A DNA stretch of 64,000 bases from an uncultured Anaeromusa sp. (GTDB taxonomy: Bacteria > Bacillota > Negativicutes > Anaeromusales > Anaeromusaceae). The first letter of the stretch is position 1; the number at the start of each line of letters is the position of its first letter. The translations under genes and the position numbers were made by a program. Below, piece after piece: positions 25,116 to 32,902 of the stretch. The DNA lies in contig NZ_OY781460.1 in NCBI RefSeq assembly GCF_963676855.1, forward strand, positions 806,001 to 870,000, written 5' to 3'. The notes beneath the pieces are model-generated. The model saw nothing but the letters and a program-made list of their open reading frames with translations. It did not search any database and was not told the DNA's origin.

Positions 25116-26303
25116 TTGAAAGCATCCATTCTCTTTGTTGATGATGAAAAGCCGATTTTGCGTTCGTTGCGGAGGGTTTTTCAGGAAACGTCTTATGAAT
25201 TGTTTTTTGTCGAAAGCAGCGATGCGGCCCTGCGATTTCTGCAACTACAGCGGGTGGATATGGTAGTCAGCGATATGCGTATGCCGGGAATGGACGGACA
25301 TCAATTGTTGCGGCGCGTAAAAGAACTCTATCCGCAGACCATGCGCTTGATTCTTAGCGGCTTTGCGGAGAAAAATCAGGTGTTTACGTCGCTGCTAGAT
25401 GGATCAGCGCAAATGTATCTACTTAAACCTTGGAATAATGAAGAGTTATTGAGCTTGGTGGATAAGGTGTTGCGGCTGCAAAACACCTTGCGGGATCGAA
25501 AACTGCTGGAACAGATTGAATTTTTGGGACAACTGCCTGCGTTGCCGGAAACGTATGAAAAGCTCTGTCGCTTCATAGAGGAAGAAGCGGACGTAAAAGA
25601 GATGGCGACGTTAGTAGAGTCAGACCCAGTTATTGCTGGTAAATTGTTGCAAGTGGCTAACGCTGCGTTCTATGGGGCCAAAATTGGCTCGGTACAGCAG
25701 GCTATTTCCTATTTGGGTCTGAATGTCTTGCGGGACCTGGTCTTGGCAAGTGGTCTTTTTGCCGCGCCGTCGGTAGGTCTGGCGGAACGGAAGGTGTTGG
25801 ATTTGTTTTGGAGCCATTCCGTACAGGTGAATCGTTTTGTACATCGTTTATACCAAACGGTGTATAAAAAAAATATTTTGGAAGAATTTGCTTCCGTCGG
25901 GTTGCTGCATGACTTAGGTGTAGTAGCTTTGCTAAAAGGATTTGGCGAAACTTTTTTACCTTGGCCGTGGTATAAGGAACAACTGCTAGATGGTGGGTTA
26001 AACGCGTTGCTGACGGCGGAACGGGAAAAATTTGGCGTTGCGCACAATGAGCTGGGCGGGTATTTGTTGCATTGGTGGCAGCTTCCCTATGCGCTGGTGG
26101 AAGCGGCACTCTATCATCATGAGCCGTTGGCCGAGCATGTTGTGCACAAAGAGCTTTTGTGTCTGGTTCATATTGCCAACAGTTGTTCTTGGAACCAGTT
26201 GCTGAAAAAAGAAAGTTACTGCGTGGATGAATCAATTTGGCGTTTTGTCGGGCTGCAGCCGGACGTGGTAACTAAAATACTGTCGGAACCAGGAACAAAA
26301 TGA
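25116..26303 (+). CDS. REC-HDOD signalling protein
   Basis: A 395-residue protein: a REC domain (about 1-120) with D53 in VSDMRMPGMDG and LKPWNNEE, then an HDOD domain (about 137-345) with LPALPETYEKL, DPVIAGKLLQVANAAFYG, QAISYLGLNVLRDLV, VGLLHDLG and YHHEP. HDOD proteins act as non-enzymatic regulators of signalling or gene expression. The start is taken as the TTG at 25116, eight bases after GGGAGG; an upstream in-frame TTG at 25089 would overlap that site. It lies in a tight unit between the two other REC proteins. Confidence 0.92.
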   Translation: MKASILFVDDEKPILRSLRRVFQETSYELFFVESSDAALRFLQLQRVDMVVSDMRMPGMDGHQLLRRVKELYPQTMRLILSGFAEKNQVFTSLLDGSAQMYLLKPWNNEELLSLVDKVLRLQNTLRDRKLLEQIEFLGQLPALPETYEKLCRFIEEEADVKEMATLVESDPVIAGKLLQVANAAFYGAKIGSVQQAISYLGLNVLRDLVLASGLFAAPSVGLAERKVLDLFWSHSVQVNRFVHRLYQTVYKKNILEEFASVGLLHDLGVVALLKGFGETFLPWPWYKEQLLDGGLNALLTAEREKFGVAHNELGGYLLHWWQLPYALVEAALYHHEPLAEHVVHKELLCLVHIANSCSWNQLLKKESYCVDESIWRFVGLQPDVVTKILSEPGTK

Positions 26304-26316
26304 AGAGGTGAGGGCA

Positions 26317-28158
26317 ATGAACGAGCAAAATCAGCCATGGAATATTTTGGTGGTTGACGACGATCGGTTTTCCCGGGCCATACTGATCAATGCGTTAGAG
26401 AAAGACGGCTATGTTTGCCGGGAAGCAAAAGACGGTGTGGAAGCGGTTGAAATGTATCAAGAGCAGCCACCGGATTTGATTCTGATGGATGTAGAGATGC
26501 CTCGCATGGGCGGGGTAGAGGCCTGTAAGCGTATTCGAGAGATGGAAGACTCGTATCATGTCATGATTTTGTTTATTACGGCTCATGATGAATCGAGCGA
26601 CACGATCGAGAAGGCCTTTGCCGCCGGCGGTGACGATTATCTCCTTAAACCGGTAAATTTAGTCGTGATGCGCCAGCGCTTGGGCCGTATGCTGGAACAT
26701 TCCGCCTTGATGCGGCGCATTCTATTTCAAAACGACATGCTGCTGCAAATGCGCCAGATTAGCTTTGATTTTCTGCAGGAGCGCGATGTCCAGGCGACCT
26801 TGGGGCGTGTGTTGCAGCAATCGTTGCGGCTGACGGCATCGGCGCTAGGAGCGGTGTATTTATTGAATGAAAAAGAAAACTGCATGCATTTAGCGGTGCA
26901 GGAAGGGATTTCCTTGGAGCCGATTGCTGCCTGTATTGCCAAAGGGCGGCATATGGTGGGGCGCGCCTGGGAAAAGGCGGAACCTTTTTTTGTTAATGAA
27001 TATTCGACCTGGGAAGATCGCTTGCAGGGATCTGCTTGGAGTGACTTGTGCCACATGGCGGCGCTGCCGCTGACGCGGGGCGGCATTGTCTTTGGCGTAA
27101 TGGTGTTGGGGCGGCTCCGAGAGCAAGGCGAATTTACGGAAGCGCGTAAAAGCGTTCTGACGCAATTGGCGGACTTGCTGGCGTTGGTAGTAGATAATAC
27201 TCGCATTATGGAAGCATTGGAAGAAGAAGTGAAACGCAGAGAGTACGCACAACGGGAAGTCGAGGAAACGAACGGAGAACTTTCTGCGGCGTTGACCACA
27301 CTGCAGCAGGCGCAAAGCAAACTGGTGCAGCAGGAGAAATTGGCCGGCGTAGGTCAATTAGCGGCTGGTGTGGCACATGAGATAAACAATCCGCTTGGTT
27401 TTGTGAGCAGTAATTTTTCGATGCTGCAGCGATATGTGGAACGTTTGTGCGGGTTGATTGAAGAATACCAAAATGCGTTAGAGCAGCTGGAAGTAGAAGC
27501 AGCTGCCCAAGAAATTGTTGCGGAAGTAAGAGGGAAAGAGAAAAACGCTAAATTAGAACTGATGTTGGAAGATTTGCCGGAACTGTTTGAAGAAACAAAG
27601 GACGGTCTTGAACGCATTGGAAAAATCGTCAAAGCGTTGCGTACCTTCTCGCGTGTTGATTCCATTGAGCAATTTGGCGAGTATGATCTGAACAGCGGTT
27701 TGGATACCACGTTGATTGTGGCGCGTAACGAGATTAAGTATGTAGCTAAGATTGAAAAAAAGCTGGAACCGTTGCCAATGATTCAAGCGATCGGCAGTCA
27801 GATCAACCAAGTGTTATTGAATATTTTGGTCAATGCCGCCCAAGCGATACAGTCGGAAGGCAAGGAAGGGCAAGGTGTTATTCGTATTCAGACGTCTCAA
27901 GAAGACGGTTGGGTGCGATGCTCTATCTATAATGACGGACCGCCCATTCCTGAAGCAATACGGCATCGTTTGTTTGAACCGTTTTTTACGACGAAACCGA
28001 TTGGCAAAGGTACGGGGTTGGGTTTAAGCATTTCTTATGAAATTATCGCGCAAAAACATCGGGGCGAGCTGTTTTTTAATAGCGATGAGAACGGTACGGA
28101 ATTTGTGCTTCGTTTGCCAATCCAGCAAATCGGAGACGCCGGTGAAGTAATCCTATAA
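26317..28158 (+). CDS. REC-GAF-histidine kinase
   Basis: A 613-residue protein: an N-terminal REC domain (D58 in LMDVEMPRMGG), a GAF domain (about 150-290), a coiled coil, HisKA (VAHEINNPLGF, His near residue 353) and HATPase_c (NILVNAAQAIQ, NDGPPIPEAI, GKGTGLGLSISYEI). It has no membrane segment. A receiver placed at the N-terminus of a kinase suggests it is controlled by another kinase, perhaps through the two REC proteins encoded just upstream. The ATG at 26317 follows GAGGTGAGGG. A strong terminator ends the unit at 28221. Confidence 0.94.
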   Translation: MNEQNQPWNILVVDDDRFSRAILINALEKDGYVCREAKDGVEAVEMYQEQPPDLILMDVEMPRMGGVEACKRIREMEDSYHVMILFITAHDESSDTIEKAFAAGGDDYLLKPVNLVVMRQRLGRMLEHSALMRRILFQNDMLLQMRQISFDFLQERDVQATLGRVLQQSLRLTASALGAVYLLNEKENCMHLAVQEGISLEPIAACIAKGRHMVGRAWEKAEPFFVNEYSTWEDRLQGSAWSDLCHMAALPLTRGGIVFGVMVLGRLREQGEFTEARKSVLTQLADLLALVVDNTRIMEALEEEVKRREYAQREVEETNGELSAALTTLQQAQSKLVQQEKLAGVGQLAAGVAHEINNPLGFVSSNFSMLQRYVERLCGLIEEYQNALEQLEVEAAAQEIVAEVRGKEKNAKLELMLEDLPELFEETKDGLERIGKIVKALRTFSRVDSIEQFGEYDLNSGLDTTLIVARNEIKYVAKIEKKLEPLPMIQAIGSQINQVLLNILVNAAQAIQSEGKEGQGVIRIQTSQEDGWVRCSIYNDGPPIPEAIRHRLFEPFFTTKPIGKGTGLGLSISYEIIAQKHRGELFFNSDENGTEFVLRLPIQQIGDAGEVIL

Positions 28159-28174
28159 GAACCATTATAAATAC

Positions 28175-28221
28175 GAAACGAGCAGCTAAGAAGGAAGGTC
28201 TTCTTAGCTGCTCGTTTTTTT
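28175..28221 (+). terminator. Terminator of the REC trio
   Basis: ACGAGCAGCTAAGAA pairs with TTCTTAGCTGCTCGT and is followed by seven T residues, 20 bases after the kinase stop codon. Confidence 0.93.
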
Positions 28222-28264
28222 CTGTTTAAGATGCTGGGGATATATAGAGATTGGCGCTACTATA

Positions 28265-28280
28265 GGAAGACCGGTCTTCC
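28265..28280. promoter_or_regulatory. Perfect 16-bp palindrome upstream of the sigma factor gene
   Basis: GGAAGACCGGTCTTCC, a perfect inverted repeat, lies 17 bases before the sigma factor start, next to its ribosome site. It could be an operator or an RNA hairpin that limits translation; function is inferred only from position. Confidence 0.4.
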
Positions 28281-28297
28281 GCCATGAGGTGGAAGAT

Positions 28298-28846
28298 ATG
28301 CAAAGCATAGAAGAATTGGTGCAAGAAGCTCAAGGAGAAAATAAAGACGCTTTCGGCGAGCTGTGCCGCCGTTTTACAGGCTTGGTGCGTTCGCGGGCGG
28401 GACAAAGTTTTGTGCGCAGTATTCGCGAAGATATGGAAGGCGTGGCTTGGTTAGCGTTTGCGAAAGCCGTCAAGGACTACCGTTCAGGCAGTGGGCATTT
28501 TGAAGGCTATGCGGCGCAGTGCGTGACATATGCTGTCTGGAACGCTTTTCAGAAAGAATGCAAATGTTGGCGGCGGCAGGGGGCTAGCTTAGACGCAGAA
28601 GACTCCCAGGAAACGGCTGCGTCGGAAAACGTGGAAGACGAAGTGGAAAAAAAGCTGCTGAAAGAAAAACTGCGGCAGGCATTGGCGTTGCTATCCGTAA
28701 GGCAGCGCCAAGTAGTACAGGGGCGGTTGCAGGGACAGACGGTGCAGGAAATGGCGAAACAGTTGGAAGTCAGTCATCAAGCGGTATCTCGTCTTTTGGC
28801 TAGAGCCATGGAAAAGATGCGCTGCACTTGGGTGGTAAAAAAATAA
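28298..28846 (+). CDS. Sigma70-family RNA polymerase sigma factor
   Basis: A 182-residue alternative sigma factor: a region-2-like segment (about 10-85, FTGLVRSRAGQSF and AWLAFAKAVKDYRSG) and region 4 with helix-turn-helix (QRQVVQGRLQGQTVQEMAKQ, then SHQAVSRLLARAMEKM). The start is the ATG at 28298 behind GAGG. Sigma factors of this type often sit beside DUF1659, DUF2922 and YvrJ genes in Firmicutes, as here, and sometimes need a co-factor. No anti-sigma factor is visible. Confidence 0.88.
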   Translation: MQSIEELVQEAQGENKDAFGELCRRFTGLVRSRAGQSFVRSIREDMEGVAWLAFAKAVKDYRSGSGHFEGYAAQCVTYAVWNAFQKECKCWRRQGASLDAEDSQETAASENVEDEVEKKLLKEKLRQALALLSVRQRQVVQGRLQGQTVQEMAKQLEVSHQAVSRLLARAMEKMRCTWVVKK

Positions 28847-28907
28847 AAAAGAAGGGTTGCTAAAAAGGCACCGGTTCAATGTCTCTGAGTGAAAGGGGGT
28901 GAGCTTC

Positions 28908-29132
28908 ATGGCAGTAAGCAAAGCAGTGGAATCTAGCAAAATGGTGCTGCGGGTGCAAACCGGTCTTGATGCCGCCGGCAAGGCAGTATACAAGAATGTA
29001 TCCTTGAGCGGTTTGAATCCTGCCGCCGCCGATGCCGACGTCTACGACGCCGCAACAGCGCTGGGCGGACTTCAGAAAGACACCGTGGCTTCGGTGCTGC
29101 GCGTGGACCAGGGACACCTGACTAACGCGTAA
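28908..29132 (+). CDS. DUF1659 family small protein
   Basis: A 74-residue protein matching the DUF1659 pattern: SKMVLRVQTGLDAAGKAVYK, then a conserved middle (DADVYDAATALGGLQ) and a C-terminal VLRVDQGHL. Its function is unknown in any species as far as I know. The ATG at 28908 follows AAAGGGGGTGA. It is the second gene of the sigma factor/DUF1659/DUF2922/YvrJ set. Confidence 0.85.
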   Translation: MAVSKAVESSKMVLRVQTGLDAAGKAVYKNVSLSGLNPAAADADVYDAATALGGLQKDTVASVLRVDQGHLTNA

Positions 29133-29169
29133 GACAGATCTAATGTAGAAAAATAAGGAGGTGAAAACT

Positions 29170-29382
29170 ATGACGAAACGTCTAGAAATGATCTTTCGGG
29201 ATGAAGCCGGTAAAGAAGCAACTCTTTCTTTGGCCAACCCCAAAGACGATCTGACCAAGGCTGGCGTAATGGCGGTCATGCAGACCGTTGCCACCAAGCG
29301 CTTGTTCCAAAACAAGAACGGCGCTTTGGTGACGCCGGTGTCCTGCCAGGTTCATACGCAGGACACGCAGGCTTTAGCCTAA
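29170..29382 (+). CDS. DUF2922 family small protein
   Basis: A 70-residue protein matching DUF2922: KRLEMIFRDEAGKEATLSL, PKDDLTKAGVMAVMQT and a C-terminal beta segment. The start is the ATG at 29170 behind AAGGAGG, with an in-frame GTG nine bases upstream being less likely. It follows DUF1659 by 37 bases, the usual pairing. Function unknown. Confidence 0.87.
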   Translation: MTKRLEMIFRDEAGKEATLSLANPKDDLTKAGVMAVMQTVATKRLFQNKNGALVTPVSCQVHTQDTQALA

Positions 29383-29424
29383 TAAAGAACCGGGCGGCGG
29401 GGCAACCTGCCGCTCTTTTTTTGA

Positions 29425-29475
29425 GACCGCTGATTTATTCGCCTGGTGCGTGATACGAATAAATCAGCAGTACCC
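29425..29475. repeat. Possible minimal R-family element (about 50 bp)
   Basis: CCGCTGATTTATTCG and CGAATAAATCAGCAG form an inverted repeat around a 14-base centre. The arms match the terminal sequence of the 158-bp R elements (GGWACCRCTGATTTA), so this may be a deletion derivative keeping only the ends. Alternatively it is an unrelated hairpin between DUF2922 and yvrJ. Confidence 0.45.
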
Positions 29476-29496
29476 TGAAAAAGGAGGTGATAGTAT

Positions 29497-29646
29497 ATGG
29501 AAGCGTTGTTGGCGGCCATGTCGGCCTATGGTTTTCCTATGGTAGTCGCCGCCTATTTGTTGGTGCGGGTAGAAACGCGCCTAGATCGGCTCAGCGAATG
29601 CATTCAGGATCTCGCCCGGGCGATTGGCGCAAAAAACGGCGTATAA
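29497..29646 (+). CDS. YvrJ family small membrane protein
   Basis: A 49-residue protein: one hydrophobic helix (about residues 9-23, AYGFPMVVAAYLLVRVE) and a charged tail (RLDRLSECIQDLARAIG). Length and layout match YvrJ proteins, which accompany DUF1659/DUF2922 and YvrI-type sigma factors in Firmicutes. The ATG follows AAGGAGGTGA. It completes the four-gene set begun by the sigma factor. Function unknown. Confidence 0.82.
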   Translation: MEALLAAMSAYGFPMVVAAYLLVRVETRLDRLSECIQDLARAIGAKNGV

Positions 29647-29656
29647 AAAGACACTA

Positions 29657-29695
29657 AAAACGAAGACGACGGTAAAATACCGTCGTCTTCGTTTT
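29657..29695. terminator. Bidirectional terminator between yvrJ and the autotransporter
   Basis: GAAGACGACGGT pairs with ACCGTCGTCTTC, with T-rich sequence after it on the plus strand and A-rich sequence before it. It lies between convergent genes, so it probably serves both. Confidence 0.88.
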
Positions 29696-29701
29696 CTTTA
29701 C

Positions 29702-32700
29702 TTAGAACTTCGTCCGAAATCCCAGATTGGCTAGCCAGGAACTGCCTTTGGAATCACCGGTGGTTTTATTCAATTCCAAATAGGCACTAGATAATTTGCC
29801 GATACTAGTAGTCCAGCCTACGGCGTATTCCATCCAGTTTCGTTTCAGGTTTTGCTCAGTAGTGATAGGCGTCAGGCCATTGCTGGAAGTGGTGACGGAA
29901 GGAGTGGCGCAAAACTCGCGCACAACAGAGGCTTTGACATAGAAGGAGCGGCCTTGCGAATTTCGACCCAATGCAAAACCAAGACGCCCGGTCAGGGTGG
30001 TGACGGCGGCGTTATGGACTTGGGTGTTGTCGCTGGCGGCATAGTCCGCGTCGGTGACGCGCCCTGCGGCAATTTCCGCTTGCGGTTCCAGGTACCAATG
30101 GTCTTTGTTAAGTTGTTTCCGGTAACCGTATTCGGCGGACAGGCTGCTGCCCCACTGATTATAGCTCCCGTTAACCTTTGTATTGGCGGCGTCATTGAGA
30201 TAGCTGTCGTAGGAGTTGCGCAGATGGCCGGTTTTGGCAATGAGGTCCAGATAATGACCTTTGTCTCCTAGCCAGGTTTTGTAAGCACCTACCGTCACGC
30301 TGGAGGAGGAGCCGCTGCCTCGGGACATAGAAAGGTCGGCGCCCATATATCCGGCGGTCCAGCCGGTGAACCAAACTCCTCCTTGGGTTGTCTGGCGCTT
30401 GTCCCAGCCCCATTGAAACGCGGTGTATTGCTGGCTGACTCCTGCCAGCGTTTGGCTGCCTCGATATACGCGGGCCCATTCGCCAGCGGCTTCTGCGTGG
30501 TTGCGCAGATCGCCTAAACGTTTGCTTAGGCTGTTGGTTTCCCGTTGCCAGAGATTCAGGCTGCCGGCGGCTATGCCGGCGGCGTTTTTTACGGTTTGGC
30601 TGGCTCCGGTGACGCTAAGACTGGTAATGCTCCAAGTTTTTCCGTCTGCGCTGACTGCGAGAGATGGGGTGTAGTGATACGCGCCGAATTCAGTATCTTG
30701 AGCGGTAAAGGAGGTATGGCTGTTGGGGACGGAGGCGAAGACGGCACTGCCGTTGATGGTCTTGCCTCTGGCAAAACCGGGATCATAGTTGACTTTTACT
30801 GTGTTTTGGGACGTACCGTTTTGAATGATGATTTTGTCGGAGTTTCCGGCTGCCAGATTGGTATTGATGAGAAACGAAGCCGAACCGGTTAAGGAGCCCA
30901 GGGTTAAGTTTCGTCCGGCAGTGACGCCGTGCGCCAGCTGGATGATTCCCTGGTCAGCAGCCAAAGTCGAGATGGAATAGTTGCCGCTGTCGCCGTTGAG
31001 GGCTACTGTTCCGCCCTGAACGATGACGGTACCAGCGATCGGGGTAGATGATTCTAGCTGTAGCAGTCCGCCGCGACTAATCGTTTGCGTGCCTCCGCTG
31101 TTGACAACAACGCCGTCAACAATGCCTCCGTTAGCTATCGTTTGCATACCGCCACTGTCCACCTGCGCGTTAGTGACTATGCCACCGCTAGCTACGGTTT
31201 GGCTTCCGCCGCTTTGGATAGTGGTCCTGGCGGCGGAGCCGCCGGAATTCACGCTTTGTGTGCCACCGGACTGCACGATAGTCTGGCTGGTAACGCCGCC
31301 GCTAGAAACGCTTTGAAGGCCGCCGCTTTGCACGATGGCTCCTGCGGCGGAGCCGCCGGAGCTGACGCTTTGGGTGCCGCCGATGGAAATCGTCGCGCCG
31401 CTTACATTGCCGCCGTAGACATTTTGCACGCCGCCGTTATTGATTTCTGCATTAGAGGCGTCGCCGCCGCTGACATTCTGTGTGCCGCCGATATAGATGG
31501 AGGCTCCTATTGCCGAGCCGCCACTGACGTTTTGCACGCCACCGCTTCGAATGTCTGCATAGTTTGCGGTACCACCGCTGACGTTTTGTACGCCGCCGCT
31601 AAAGATTAGCGTGGCTTGTCCTCTTCCGCCGCTGACGTTTTGCACGCCGCCGCTGGAGACAAAGAGTGAGTAAGTAGTGCCGCCGCTATAGACATTTTGA
31701 ACGCCGCCGCTTTTAATGTCTATATTATGTGCATAGCCTCCGTTTAGAACGTCTAAAACGCTGCCGTTGTTTAGGTCTATGAAGGCGGCGGTTCCGCCGG
31801 AAATAAAAGGGCTAAGAGAAGTAGGCGCTGCTGTAGTCAAGGTGGCGCTGGTGTTTGCTCGCAGCACATAGCCATCCGCCAAAGTCGCACTGAGGGCGCT
31901 TCCGCCTGAACTGATTTGGAGAATGCCGCCGGATTGCACTTGCGAGCAGCTTGCGGTAGCGCCGCTGACGATATTCTGCATGCCGCCATTTTTGATGGTT
32001 GCATTGCTTGCGTCGCCACCGCTGACGTTTTGCATGCCGCCGCTGGAGATGGTTGCATAGAGGGCGTCGCCGCCGCTGGAAACGTTTTGCATGCCGCCGC
32101 TGGAGATGGTTGCATTGGTTGCGTTGCCGCCGCTGGAAACGTTTTGCATGCCGCCGCTGGAGATGGTTGCATTGGTTGCGTTGCCGCCGCTGACGTTCTG
32201 CACGCCGCCAATGGTTGCATTACCTGCGGTGCCGCCAATATATACATTCTGTACGCCGCCGTTGTTGATATGTGAATAGGATGCGCTACCGCCGCTGACG
32301 TTTTGTACGCCGCCGTTGGCTACGGTTGCATAGTTTACGTTGCCGTCGCTGACGTTTTGTACGCCGCCGTTGCCTATGGTTACCTGATTTGCAAGCCCCC
32401 CCATTATGTTTTGTGTGCCGCCGCTGGAAATGGAGGCCTGGAACGCGTTGCCGCCGCTGGAAACGTTTTGCATGCCGCCGCTGGAGATGGTTGCATAGAG
32501 GGCGTCGCCGCCGCTGACGTTCTGCACGCCGCCAATGGTTGCATTATCTGCGTTGCCGCCGTTGCTGACGTTCTGCGTGCCGCCACTACTGATCGTTACG
32601 TGGGTGGCAGTGCCGCCCTTTACATTCTGCGTGTCGCCGTTATCAAGGGTAACGCCGCTTGAATCTTGGCCGGCACTTACGTCGGTAGTCGTCCCGGCCC

Positions 32701-32902
32701 AGGCAGTCGTAAAGAGCAGGGAGTTTAGAATCTGGCCGCCGCGCTGATCGCGAAGAGTCAGGAAATCGAAGGTGCTTCGTTCAGGAAGGTTGTGGCGGTT
32801 TGCTTCTATGACCAAAGGCAGCGCCACTGGGGCGGTGCTGTTGAGCGCATTCAGCGCCGCAACGACTGCGGACAAGGTTTTTTGACGGTTATTTTTCTTC
32901 AT
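29702..32902 (-). CDS. AIDA-type autotransporter adhesin
   Basis: A 1066-residue autotransporter. An N-terminal signal region (about 1-70, ending near TTAWAG) is followed by a passenger (about 75-600) of roughly 25 copies of a 19-residue strand-loop-strand repeat built on GGxQNVSSGGxAxxATIxS, then a pectate-lyase-like region and a C-terminal beta-barrel (about 790-1066) ending in ...NLGFRTKF with the terminal Phe typical of outer-membrane proteins. The repeats are the kind glycosylated by BAHT heptosyltransferases, and that enzyme is encoded immediately upstream with an ATGA overlap. It is likely a surface adhesin or biofilm factor. Neighbouring repeat units are almost identical in DNA, so copy number may vary. 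Confidence 0.94.
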   Translation of the reverse strand: MKKNNRQKTLSAVVAALNALNSTAPVALPLVIEANRHNLPERSTFDFLTLRDQRGGQILNSLLFTTAWAGTTTDVSAGQDSSGVTLDNGDTQNVKGGTATHVTISSGGTQNVSNGGNADNATIGGVQNVSGGDALYATISSGGMQNVSSGGNAFQASISSGGTQNIMGGLANQVTIGNGGVQNVSDGNVNYATVANGGVQNVSGGSASYSHINNGGVQNVYIGGTAGNATIGGVQNVSGGNATNATISSGGMQNVSSGGNATNATISSGGMQNVSSGGDALYATISSGGMQNVSGGDASNATIKNGGMQNIVSGATASCSQVQSGGILQISSGGSALSATLADGYVLRANTSATLTTAAPTSLSPFISGGTAAFIDLNNGSVLDVLNGGYAHNIDIKSGGVQNVYSGGTTYSLFVSSGGVQNVSGGRGQATLIFSGGVQNVSGGTANYADIRSGGVQNVSGGSAIGASIYIGGTQNVSGGDASNAEINNGGVQNVYGGNVSGATISIGGTQSVSSGGSAAGAIVQSGGLQSVSSGGVTSQTIVQSGGTQSVNSGGSAARTTIQSGGSQTVASGGIVTNAQVDSGGMQTIANGGIVDGVVVNSGGTQTISRGGLLQLESSTPIAGTVIVQGGTVALNGDSGNYSISTLAADQGIIQLAHGVTAGRNLTLGSLTGSASFLINTNLAAGNSDKIIIQNGTSQNTVKVNYDPGFARGKTINGSAVFASVPNSHTSFTAQDTEFGAYHYTPSLAVSADGKTWSITSLSVTGASQTVKNAAGIAAGSLNLWQRETNSLSKRLGDLRNHAEAAGEWARVYRGSQTLAGVSQQYTAFQWGWDKRQTTQGGVWFTGWTAGYMGADLSMSRGSGSSSSVTVGAYKTWLGDKGHYLDLIAKTGHLRNSYDSYLNDAANTKVNGSYNQWGSSLSAEYGYRKQLNKDHWYLEPQAEIAAGRVTDADYAASDNTQVHNAAVTTLTGRLGFALGRNSQGRSFYVKASVVREFCATPSVTTSSNGLTPITTEQNLKRNWMEYAVGWTTSIGKLSSAYLELNKTTGDSKGSSWLANLGFRTKF

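Noticed and set aside
31100..32600. Regularly spaced repeats resembling a CRISPR array
   Set aside because: The unit is 57 bases, in frame, and encodes a 19-residue protein repeat; there are no unique spacers of constant length.
30545..32750. Several plus-strand frames opposite the autotransporter repeats
   Set aside because: They are repetitive translations of the antisense of the strand-loop-strand repeats, with no ribosome sites.
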